Assembly (NCBI GenBank): GCA_038731975.1
Contig: JAVYQJ010000006.1
Coordinates: forward strand, 18,411 to 82,410
Length of the DNA stretch: 64,000 nucleotides
Direction: 5' to 3'
Source: Thermofilaceae archaeon
GTDB lineage: Archaea > Thermoproteota > Thermoprotei > Thermofilales > Thermofilaceae
Part shown: in pieces, positions 8,996-15,966 of the stretch
Layout of the letters: every line of letters starts with the position of its first letter
Position numbering within the stretch: the stretch's first letter is position 1
The notes under the pieces: generated by a model
Seen by the model: only the letters and a program-made list of their open reading frames with translations
What the model was told of the DNA's origin: nothing
The model's database searches: none
Position numbers and translations under genes: made by a program

Positions 8996-9760
8996 GTGGT
9001 GGGACACCTGCTCGTGGCTAAGTGCGACTACTGCGGCGCGGAGATCGAGGGCCTACCCTTTAAGTGCAAGTACTGCGGCGGTGTGTTCTGCGTCCACCAC
9101 CACCTGCCGGAGGAGCACGACTGCCCCGGCCTGTACAAGGCTCAGAGCCCCGATGCTATCGAACGTGGCCGGCCGATACTGAGCGCTCCGGTAGAGGCCG
9201 CGCCCCGCGTCCGAGCCCGCCCCTTCTTCTACAGCGGGGAGCTAAGAGACATCGCCATTGGGGTCGCCGCGGTCACCATCGCAGCTATGCCCAGCTACAG
9301 CCTCACGGGCCTCCTCTACGGTCTGCTGATAGCCCTACTCGCCTACCTCCCCCACGAGCTCGCACACAAGCTGGCCGCCGAGTACTTCGGAAACCCTGCC
9401 CGCTACGTGATTTGGCCCTGGGGCCTCCTCCTCACCCTCATCTCAGCGATCCCCTTCATGCCCATTGGGATCATCGTGCCGGGCTACGTGTTAATAGCCA
9501 GTCCGGGGCTCTCCGCCAGGGAAGAAGAGCTGATATCGGCGGCCGGCCCGCTCACGAACATCGCTGTGGCTACGCTCGCGCTGGTGGTGGCACCCCTGAC
9601 CCCCATCGCGCGGAGGCTGGCTTACTTCAGCGCGATCGTAGCCGTGCTGAACCTGCTACCCTTCGGCCCCCTTGACGGGAGAAAAGTGCTTAGAGCGAAC
9701 TTCTTAACGTGGCTGATCCTGTTCGGTGCGGCTACAGCACTCCTGTTGATCGCGCTCTAG
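8996..9760 (+). CDS. AN1 zinc finger fused to M50 (site-2-protease-like) membrane protease
   Basis: 254 residues. The N-terminal AN1-type zinc finger has ligands at C10, C13, C24, C27, C32, H35, H41 and C43. A linker follows, then a multi-span membrane region with the M50 zinc motif HELAH (120-124) and the distal LDG motif (226-228) that supplies the third ligand. It should cut substrates within the membrane; the cytosolic AN1 finger may recruit a partner. GTG 8996, GTG 8999 and GTG 9014 are all possible starts; a start at 9014 keeps every zinc ligand. It sits 6 nt after the preceding gene, so they probably form an operon. The last 4 nt overlap the convergent hydrolase gene. Confidence 0.8.
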   Translation: MVGHLLVAKCDYCGAEIEGLPFKCKYCGGVFCVHHHLPEEHDCPGLYKAQSPDAIERGRPILSAPVEAAPRVRARPFFYSGELRDIAIGVAAVTIAAMPSYSLTGLLYGLLIALLAYLPHELAHKLAAEYFGNPARYVIWPWGLLLTLISAIPFMPIGIIVPGYVLIASPGLSAREEELISAAGPLTNIAVATLALVVAPLTPIARRLAYFSAIVAVLNLLPFGPLDGRKVLRANFLTWLILFGAATALLLIAL

Positions 9761-10503
9761 AGGTGGCTCTTTACCCAGGAGAGGATTTCGCTCTCCACTT
9801 GCCTGCGCACGTGGTAGTCGTTGAAGACGTGCCCGCTCTTCACCTCTAGGAATTTCTTCTCCACTCTGAGCTTCTCGTAGAAGCGCTTAGCTTGGCTGAT
9901 GGGGACCACCTCGTCGTCGGTCGCGTGGACGATGAGCGTAGGCGCTTTCACCTGCTCCGCTATATCCATCACGGTGAACCTGGCGTTCTCCATCGCGTTC
10001 TCCGCCCTCATCCTGAAGGGCCCCATGTACACGTAGCCTTCCTCCACCTTGAAGGGCACCCTACCGGTGAGCTCGGGCCAATCCAAGGCGGGGGAGAGGA
10101 GTACGAGGGCTGCAACATCGTCCCTGCCTGCCGACAGCTTGACTGCCACGCCGCCTCCCATGCTGAGGCCGATTACTGCGAATGATGAACTGTCAACCTT
10201 CTCGAGGCTCTTCACGTACTTGACCGCGTTCTCCGCATCCTCGACCGCCATCGAGATTCTAAACTCCTCGAAGGGTAGCGGTGAATCGCCGTGGCAGCGG
10301 TAGTCGAAGCGTAGCACCGCGTAGCCTGCGCTGCAGAGCACACGCGCCAGATCCGTGTACAAACGTCCAGCCTCGCTCTTATTACCCGTGAAACCGTGCA
10401 AGAGCAAGACCGGCTTCGGCTTGACGGTGGTTGATGGAAGGTGGAGTACACCGGCCAACTTCAAACCAGCGCTCGGAACCCACACGAGTTCCTCGCTCCC
10501 CAC
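9757..10503 (-). CDS. Alpha/beta hydrolase (copy A)
   Basis: 248 residues, serine hydrolase fold: LLLHGFTGN oxyanion segment, nucleophile elbow GLSMGG, acid in HATDDEVVP and histidine in SGHVFNDYH. It is paralogous to the gene at 15897-16637; 222 bp of the N-terminal half (10201-10422) differ at only about 8 positions from 16335-16556, while the lid region and much of the C-terminus have diverged. GTG 10503 is preferred because it aligns with the start of the paralogue and lies about 27 nt from a TATA-like gtaaaaatgag; ATG 10521 is the alternative. It is divergent from the LuxE/LuxC-like operon. The substrate is unknown; LuxD-like thioesterase activity is only a guess from context. Confidence 0.8.
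   Translation of the reverse strand: MGSEELVWVPSAGLKLAGVLHLPSTTVKPKPVLLLHGFTGNKSEAGRLYTDLARVLCSAGYAVLRFDYRCHGDSPLPFEEFRISMAVEDAENAVKYVKSLEKVDSSSFAVIGLSMGGGVAVKLSAGRDDVAALVLLSPALDWPELTGRVPFKVEEGYVYMGPFRMRAENAMENARFTVMDIAEQVKAPTLIVHATDDEVVPISQAKRFYEKLRVEKKFLEVKSGHVFNDYHVRRQVESEILSWVKSHL
10201..10422. repeat. Near-identical repeat shared by two hydrolase paralogues
   Basis: These 222 bp match 16335-16556 in the same orientation with about 8 mismatches and no gaps; more than 100 bp in the middle are identical. The flanking parts of the two genes are much less alike. Confidence 0.85.
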
Positions 10504-10597
10504 GCCGGCATCCCTCCCCATCTAGGTAAAAATGAGTATCGCTCTCTCCCGAGAGCCGTAGCGATTCCACGCGCGGATAGCTTCCGTCTTCCCGCAG

Positions 10598-10675
10598 ATG
10601 ATTGATCCCTATGAGCTGGAACTTCGGAGGCAGGCTCTCCTGATGATTGAAGCTGCAAAATGCCGGGCGCCTTAA
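10598..10675 (+). pseudogene. Short ORF, possible remnant of a larger gene
   Basis: A 25-codon ORF starting ATG-ATT-GAT (MIDPYELELRR..., ending TAA at 10673-10675) has the amphipathic look of a protein N-terminus. It is the only coding-like signal in the 266-nt gap between the hydrolase and the luxE-like gene. It could be a decayed gene start or chance. Confidence 0.2.
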
Positions 10676-10729
10676 AACGTAACCTGATCGGCTTCCCGCA
10701 TGCATCGATCGAGTATTTCGTCAAAAGTC

Positions 10730-10755
10730 TAAATATAATCCTTATCTGGCATAAG
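10730..10755 (+). promoter_or_regulatory. TATA-like box and adjacent inverted repeat upstream of luxE-like gene
   Basis: taaatataat (10730-10739) lies about 35 nt upstream of ATG 10770. It is followed directly by the inverted repeat CTTAT-ctggc-ATAAG (10741-10755), placed where a repressor would cover the initiation region. The regulator is unknown. Confidence 0.4.
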
Positions 10756-10769
10756 AGTGGAGCCAGGCT

Positions 10770-12056
10770 ATGGAAACGCTTCCCGCCTACAGGACTTTAG
10801 AGGAGCGTAGCCGACAGAGCAGGTTCCTCAACGATCCGCACGTGAAGAGGCTGGTGGAGCTGGCCCGCGATAGAAGCCTTTTTGAAAAATCCCCCGATTA
10901 CCTAGCGAAGCTTAGGAGGGATCTGCTGAGGAGCTCGCTGGAGTTTTTCGCTCGGAACAGCGAGTTCTACGAGCGGCTGCTGAACGCGCAGGGCATCGAC
11001 CCGAGGGCTGCTGAGGTTGAGGATCTCGCGAAGCTGGCTGTTCCATCCGACATGCTGAGAGGGGACGGTTTCTCTAGATTCCTGTTACCCAACAGGGATG
11101 AAGGAGGCTTCGTGTTTCGCTCGAGCGGCACGAGCGGGAAGGATCCGGTCAAGGTGTACAGGAGCCCGCTAGAGCTAGTCATGATGACGGTGGCCAACGC
11201 GAACCTCTTCGAGTACGTTTACGGCAGCGTTCTCGAGCCGAACAAAGGCTTAGCGCTCTTCCTGGCCGCTGAGGAGTTGAAGAATCACTTGAACTTCGTG
11301 GCTTTCGTTGACTTGGCCCTCCAATACAAGGGGATAAGGCTTCTCTACGGCATGGATCTAGTCCCGGACTCCAATGGGAGCCTGATGTGGAAGAGGCTCG
11401 TCCCGAACAGGGAGAGGATACTTCAGTTCATCAAGAGCAAAGACGAGCCCAAGCTCTTCTTCTCGGCTCCAGCGGGCGTCTACCTTATCACCCAGCAGTT
11501 CGCCGGCTTAAGCCTCTTCAAGAAGCTGCTCTTCAAGCTGCTCGCCGGTGCACCACCGATCGACCTGGGCAGGGGAGGCGTCGTGGTCACGGGCGGAGGA
11601 TCGAAGGGCTTCCAGATTCCAGAGTACGATGTGATCGTTAAAGAGGCTAGGAAGATCTTTAGGGCTAGGGACGCGTCAACGAACGAGGAGGTTCCGGTCC
11701 CCTTCATGGACGTGCTCGGCATGACTGAAACGTTGACCGCGCTCCTCGATAAGTTCGGAGTGATGCACAAGATTCCACACCCGTTGCAGGAGGCCCTCCT
11801 TCTCGATCCGAAGACCTACAAGCTCATGGACGAGTTCAACAGGGATGGCCTCCTGGTGATCTTCGATCCGCTGGCCCTATCGTGGCTGGAGGTCTTCATC
11901 CCGGGCGACGTTGTGAGGCAGGTCCCCTCGGAGAGGTACTACGGCAGGGAGTTCATCTACGTAAGGAGACTCACGGCGGAGGAAGGATGGGACCTCCAGA
12001 GGGCTTGCGGAGGTACGTTGGAGGAGCTAATGTACAAGGGGGCTCCTACGCCATGA
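10770..12056 (+). CDS. LuxE-like acyl-activating (acyl-protein synthetase) enzyme
   Basis: 428 residues of the adenylate-forming LuxE/PaaK-like type. The ATP-binding SSGTSGKDP motif is at 118-126, and a GGG...G region and a GMTET motif near 318 match the adenylation core. LuxE proteins activate a fatty acid as acyl-AMP and pass the acyl group to a cysteine for delivery to LuxC. Its neighbour is luxC-like and overlaps it by ATGA (12053-12056), strong evidence for a coupled acyl reductase pair. No luxAB or luxD gene is adjacent, but an alpha/beta hydrolase lies divergently upstream. A phenylacetate-CoA-ligase-like role is the alternative if context is ignored. Confidence 0.7.
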   Translation: METLPAYRTLEERSRQSRFLNDPHVKRLVELARDRSLFEKSPDYLAKLRRDLLRSSLEFFARNSEFYERLLNAQGIDPRAAEVEDLAKLAVPSDMLRGDGFSRFLLPNRDEGGFVFRSSGTSGKDPVKVYRSPLELVMMTVANANLFEYVYGSVLEPNKGLALFLAAEELKNHLNFVAFVDLALQYKGIRLLYGMDLVPDSNGSLMWKRLVPNRERILQFIKSKDEPKLFFSAPAGVYLITQQFAGLSLFKKLLFKLLAGAPPIDLGRGGVVVTGGGSKGFQIPEYDVIVKEARKIFRARDASTNEEVPVPFMDVLGMTETLTALLDKFGVMHKIPHPLQEALLLDPKTYKLMDEFNRDGLLVIFDPLALSWLEVFIPGDVVRQVPSERYYGREFIYVRRLTAEEGWDLQRACGGTLEELMYKGAPTP

Positions 12057-13492
12057 GCAGGAGCATCAAACCACTGTATCCTGGGATTGAGGGAGGGGAT
12101 CTCGAGCTCGTAAGCGCCGCAGGCGCAAGCGTTCTCGAGCCCAAAGCCGATTGGCCGTCCTCCACCCTGCGTGCCGCGGTAGGGTTGCAATGGGAGCTTT
12201 CCAGCCTCCCCCTCGACGAGAGGTTGAAGGTCATCCAACTCCTCGGAGACTCTTGGAGGGAGAAGCTGGAAGAGGGCGGACTCCAGCGGTTAAAGGAGAA
12301 TCTCGCGAAAGCCACGGGGTACAGCCCATCGCTGATAAAGCTCGAGATGCAGCTCGTGGGCGAAGTGCTCAACGCGAGTAATTTACGCAGGCTTCTCGAC
12401 TCGACGGTCATCGGAGGGGCGAGAAGCCTGGAACAACCGGTAGAAGTCGCGCCCGGGGAGTACGTCAGGAACCTGCCAGCGGGCCCGGTCTTAATAGTAG
12501 GCTCCGGCAACTCCATCATACCACCGCTGATTCCAGCGACGATTTCGCTCGTTATCGGTAACTTCACAATCCTTCGACCATCCCTCGCCAACTTCGAGGC
12601 GGTGGGAGAGGTTTTCCGCGAGCTCGATCAGCTGCCCGCGGACAACCCCTTCAGGCGCGCGCTGCTCGTCAGCTACTTCACACACGAGAGCAAGAATCTC
12701 GCATACCTCCTCGAGAAAGCGCCGCTGGGCGTTGTGAACTTCTGGGGTGGAGAGCCGGCGAGAACCCGGTTGGCGCGCGCCGTTTCAGCGAACCCCCATA
12801 GGCCGCGCTTCCACGTGAATGGACCCATGACGGGTTTCGCCATCATCGACTCCTCCAACGCGACGCCCGAGGTAGCGGAGAGGCTCGCACTCGAAATGGT
12901 GCTGTACGACTAGCAGCTCTGCAGCAGCCCCACGCAAGCCGCGTTCTTGGGCTCCTTCTCGGAGCTAATGGAGTTCGCGAGCGTTCTGTGCGACGCTCTC
13001 GACAGGGTGGGCAGGGAATACCCTCTCAGCTTCGAGAGCATCCCCTACCCTCTGTTCGTGATGCGAAAGAGCCTGGAGCTGGCTGGCGCCCGGGTTTACG
13101 CGAGCAGCGATCCCGCTAACCCGTGGACTCTCGTGCTATCCGATAGGAGAACCTTAATGGACAGGGTGCCCCGCGATGCCCTTATCCCGCTTCACGCCAG
13201 GAGGCGGTTCCTCGAGCTGATCGCCGTCGAGACTCTCAGCGACGCCATCAGCCTTGTGAAGAGCCTCCCCGCGAACCCCGCTTACGCGGGCGTGGATAAG
13301 GTTCAGACTCTCGCCGTGGCGGTAAGCGAAGGCGCCCTCACGCAGATTATCAGTGCTCTACCCCTGCTGGGCGTCTACCGCGTCGTGCCGCTGGGAGAGA
13401 GCTACCTTCGAACCCCCGCCGAGCCGTACGACGGCTTCTACCTACCCTCCGTCTTCTCCTACACGGCGTACGTGAGGGTGAGGAGGAGTTGA
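12053..13492 (+). CDS. LuxC-like acyl reductase interrupted by an in-frame TAG
   Basis: One reading frame of 480 codons, the usual LuxC length, broken only by TAG at 12911-12913 (codon 287). The upstream part has the nucleotide-binding region VLIVGSGNS (147-154). Directly after the TAG comes QLCSSP, matching the LuxC active-site neighbourhood (DQQ-x-C-x-SP), so Cys290 would be the acyl-accepting cysteine. The expected residue at the TAG is Gln, one C-to-T change from CAG. A downstream restart at TTG 12947 would lose the cysteine, so two separate polypeptides could not work. It is either a recent pseudogene, a sequence error or a readthrough case. The start overlaps luxE-like; the end overlaps the SDR gene. 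Confidence 0.75.
12911..12913 (+). other. In-frame amber codon in luxC-like gene
   Basis: Context GTG-CTG-TAC-GAC-TAG-CAG-CTC-TGC. The frame stays open for 192 codons after it. TAG is used as a normal stop by many genes here (for example 9760, 15556, 42406), so general reassignment is unlikely. Confidence 0.9.
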
Positions 13493-14484
13493 GGGTCCTC
13501 GTCACGGGGGCTTCGGGCTTCCTCGGCGGCCACTTGGTCGAGGAGCTCGTCAAGCTCGGTTACAAGGTGAGAGCCTTCGTCCGGAAAACGAGTGACACGA
13601 GGCTCCTCAGGCAGCTCGAGGTTGAGGTCGTAACAGGCGACATCACAGACCCCTCAACCCTCCCTCCAGCGATGAGAGGGGTGGACTGTGTAGTGCACTT
13701 AGCGGCCTACTACACCTTTTTCGGGAGGAAGGAGCTCTACGAGCTCGTCAACGTTAAGGGCACGGAGTGGACAGCCCGCGCAGCCCTCGAGAGCGGTGTG
13801 CGGCGCTTCATATACTGCAGCAGCACGGAGGCGATAGGGCCCGTCAAGAACCCGCCAGGCGACGAGAACAGCGAGCTCAACCCCCAGTTCGAGTACGGGA
13901 GGTCGAAGGCTAGGGCTGAGAAAGTCGTCAAAAGCCTCTCCGCGGCAGGGTTGGAGTACACGATCATAAGACCGACGGGCATCTACGGTCCGAGGAACGT
14001 AGACGACGTCGCCTACTGGTTCCTGACGAGCTACGCGAGGGGGGGCTTAGCGAGCAGGATAGCGGTGGGCTCAGGGCAGAACCTCGTACAGTTCACCCAC
14101 GTCAAGGATGTGGTTCAGGGGTTCATCCTCGCCATGGAAAAAGAGGTGGCTGTGAACCAGGTTTACATCATAGGCGAGGACAGGTGGTACACTTACAACC
14201 AGGTTTACCAGATTCTGCACGAGCTGTGCGGTAAGGGTCCCCCCAGCTTTAGGCTACCGCCGGTGCTCGCCAAGCTTCTACTGCTTCCGCTGGAGCTCTA
14301 CGACACTTTGACGGGCGAAGGGAACATCATGCACCGCAGAGCCCTCGTCGACGCCGTCACGAGCGATAGGGCTTACAGCGTCGAGAAGGCTAAGAGAGAG
14401 CTGGGGTTCAAGCCGAGGTACGACCTACGTAGCGGTCTGAGGGAGACGCTGGACTGGTACAGGCTGCACGGCTACCTGGATTGA
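13489..14484 (+). CDS. Extended SDR: NAD-dependent epimerase/dehydratase (3-beta-HSD-like)
   Basis: 331 residues. The Rossmann motif GASGFLGG is at 7-14 and the catalytic Y136-x3-K140 follows a Ser/Thr stretch at 111-113, as in extended SDRs. The DCVVHLAA and RPTGIYGP segments support the 3-beta-HSD/epimerase branch. It may reduce or oxidise a ketone or hydroxyl group on the acyl or aldehyde product of the upstream LuxE/LuxC-like pair. TTG 13489 overlaps the luxC-like stop (TTGA) and has an AGGAGG Shine-Dalgarno just before it. A decayed second copy of this gene lies at 15625-15829. Confidence 0.8.
   Translation: MRVLVTGASGFLGGHLVEELVKLGYKVRAFVRKTSDTRLLRQLEVEVVTGDITDPSTLPPAMRGVDCVVHLAAYYTFFGRKELYELVNVKGTEWTARAALESGVRRFIYCSSTEAIGPVKNPPGDENSELNPQFEYGRSKARAEKVVKSLSAAGLEYTIIRPTGIYGPRNVDDVAYWFLTSYARGGLASRIAVGSGQNLVQFTHVKDVVQGFILAMEKEVAVNQVYIIGEDRWYTYNQVYQILHELCGKGPPSFRLPPVLAKLLLLPLELYDTLTGEGNIMHRRALVDAVTSDRAYSVEKAKRELGFKPRYDLRSGLRETLDWYRLHGYLD
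14431..14477. repeat. 47-bp block identical to 15783-15829
   Basis: The end of the intact SDR gene matches the SDR remnant without mismatch over these 47 bases. It ends exactly where the 18-bp inverted segment (14478-14495) starts. Confidence 0.9.
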
Positions 14485-14495
14485 AAGAGCTCGCA
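14478..14495. repeat. 18-bp segment found inverted at 15831-15848
   Basis: ggattgaaagagctcgca here is the exact reverse complement of tgcgagctctttcaatcc in the second copy of the duplication. In both copies it directly follows the same 47-bp direct repeat (one extra T in the second), which indicates a small inversion after duplication. It contains the SDR stop codon. Confidence 0.85.
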
Positions 14496-14524
14496 CGCAA
14501 AACGCGCCAACATGTTCCATATAA

Positions 14525-14640
14525 GCTAGGCTAGAGGTGTTCCTTAATCCACGCTAGGATCTCTTTCTCCACCTGCCTGCGCACATGGTAGTCGTTGAAG
14601 GTGTAGCCCCCCACGCTTAAGCCAACGAGAGCAAAGCGCG
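14525..14640 (-). pseudogene. Truncated alpha/beta hydrolase remnant
   Basis: Bases 14525-14600 are identical (76/76) to 15891-15966, the 3' end and immediate downstream flank of the intact hydrolase copy B, encoding the FNDYHVRRQVEKEILAWIKEHL C-terminus. Bases 14605-14640 then match an internal part of that gene near 16286-16321 (the nucleophile-elbow region), so about 320 bp have been deleted between them. Weaker similarity may continue to about 14770. There is no intact reading frame. The rest of the 413-bp gap up to vapB shows nothing else I can name. Confidence 0.85.
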
Positions 14641-14897
14641 CAATGAGCTGTAGGCGTGCTTCTCCCCATCGAACCGTTGGTGTAAATAACGTTGCAGTAC
14701 CGAGCGCAGGGTGCAAGGGCAGTCGAGCGCGTGGAACGCGTGGGAGAACCCCTCGAGAGCGCTTAGTACTTCTCAAGTGAGAGCCTGCAGCAGAACCTAA
14801 GCCCGGTTCCCTACAGGCGCCCCATTTCCCACTCTTCCCTAACCCAGCATTAGCAACACTTATTAGCTACTTTATGGTGGGAATTTGAGGGTGACAT

Positions 14898-15128
14898 ATG
14901 GGTAGTTATGTCACGGTGTCCACGAAGGTTAGAAGGGAGCTTAAGGAGGAGGCGGAGAGGCTGGGCATCAACGTATCTATGGTGCTGAGGAAGGCTCTCG
15001 AGGAGGAGGTGAGGAAGAGGCGGCAGCAGAAGCTACTCGAGAAGCTGGAGGCTTTCCGCGACGTCCTGGACAGGATCGAGGTGGAGGAGCTGGTTAGGCT
15101 GGTCCGCGAGGATCGCGAGAGGAGGTAG
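14898..15128 (+). CDS. vapB: VapB-like antitoxin
   Basis: 76 residues. A short N-terminal beta strand (SYVTVSTKV) and two helices give a ribbon-helix-helix DNA-binding domain, followed by a long charged helix that would wrap the toxin. It lies 2 nt before a PIN-domain toxin gene. ATG 14898 has a GAGGGTGA Shine-Dalgarno. The antitoxin should neutralise VapC and repress its own operon. The pair lies between the two arms of the SDR-hydrolase duplication. Confidence 0.85.
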   Translation: MGSYVTVSTKVRRELKEEAERLGINVSMVLRKALEEEVRKRRQQKLLEKLEAFRDVLDRIEVEELVRLVREDRERR

Positions 15129-15130
15129 GC

Positions 15131-15556
15131 TTGCCGAAGTGCAAGTACCTCTTCGACGCTTCCTCGCTCGTCCATGCTCTGAAGCTCAAGCGCCTTGACC
15201 TCCTGAGCGAGGGCTGTATCCAGTGGCTTACGGTCTACGAGGTTTTGAACGCTGTCTGGAAGGAGGCGCACCTGCTGGGTAAGCTCGACAGGAAGAGGGC
15301 TGTTGAGTTTGTCGACGCTCTAGCCGAGTTCCTTGGTACTCTGAGCATCCTAGACCCGCGCGGCTGCGAGAAGGAGGCTGTCGAAACGGCGCTAGAGTTC
15401 GGTGTGACGGTGTACGATGCCTCATACGTGGTACTAGCCAGGAAGCACGGGCTAGTGCTCGTCACCGAAGATAGGGAGCTTAGAAGGAAGGTAGGCCGTG
15501 CAGTCGAGGTGGTAAGCCTGGAGGAGCTACTCGGGCAGGCCTACCGCGCGCGGTAG
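15131..15556 (+). CDS. vapC: VapC-like PIN-domain ribonuclease toxin
   Basis: 141 residues, full PIN length. The acidic residues D9 (LFDAS), E37 (VYEV), D96 (YDASYV) and D114 (VTEDREL) form the expected metal-binding site for RNA cleavage. TTG 15131 follows the antitoxin stop by 2 nt and is preceded by a GAGAGGAGG-like Shine-Dalgarno. All key residues are present, so it should be active. The RNA target cannot be read. Confidence 0.88.
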   Translation: MPKCKYLFDASSLVHALKLKRLDLLSEGCIQWLTVYEVLNAVWKEAHLLGKLDRKRAVEFVDALAEFLGTLSILDPRGCEKEAVETALEFGVTVYDASYVVLARKHGLVLVTEDRELRRKVGRAVEVVSLEELLGQAYRAR

Positions 15557-15624
15557 AAGCTCGAAGCAGAGGGCTAACGCTACGTGTTCGTAGATCCGCA
15601 CGCCCCCTTCAACTCGAGTGGCAC

Positions 15625-15829
15625 GGAGATCGTCGTTGGCGACGTCACGGATCTACTAACCCTCACCACCACGATGGGTGGAGGACTGCGTAGTGAATTT
15701 GGTGGTTTACTACACCCTCTTTCTGGAGGAAGGAGCTCTACGAGCTCGTCAACGTTAAGGGAACCGAGTGGACAGCCCGCGCAGCGGTCTGAGGGAGACG
15801 CTGGACTGGTACAGGCTGCACGGCTACCT
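15625..15829 (+). pseudogene. Decayed second copy of the SDR gene
   Basis: The sequence follows the SDR gene from about codon 46 (GDVTD; diverged by about a third) through a block around 13725-13784 that is nearly identical (GAGGAAGGAGCTCTACGAGC...). It then jumps to the last 47 bp of the gene (equal to 14431-14477). The junction is at a shared AGC, removing 649 bp and breaking the frame. No product is expected. This fills most of the 340-nt gap between vapC and hydrolase copy B; the rest (15849-15890) is AT-richer and holds nothing I recognise. Confidence 0.85.
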
Positions 15830-15830
15830 T

Positions 15831-15848
15831 TGCGAGCTCTTTCAATCC
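15831..15848. repeat. Inverted copy of 14478-14495
   Basis: Exact 18-base reverse complement of the segment after the SDR gene in the first copy. Confidence 0.85.
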
Positions 15849-15890
15849 AGCACGCTAAACTAGTAAAAATAAGGCCGCCTCGAGTAAACT

Positions 15891-15966
15891 GCTAGGCTAG
15901 AGGTGTTCCTTAATCCACGCTAGGATCTCTTTCTCCACCTGCCTGCGCACATGGTAGTCGTTGAAG
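15891..15966. repeat. 76-bp block identical to 14525-14600
   Basis: Direct repeat that spans the 3' end of hydrolase copy B and 6 bp of its flank. It marks the second arm of the duplication. Confidence 0.9.

Noticed and set aside
10597..10655. C/D-box small RNA suggested by two GATGATTGA words
   Set aside because: Box order and spacing are wrong (the second box overlaps a CTGA), and a short coding-like frame explains the words.
12911..12913. Pyrrolysine or a reassigned TAG codon in luxC-like gene
   Set aside because: TAG closes many other genes here and no pyl gene is visible; the expected residue is Gln, one base from TAG. Kept only as a recoding/readthrough question.
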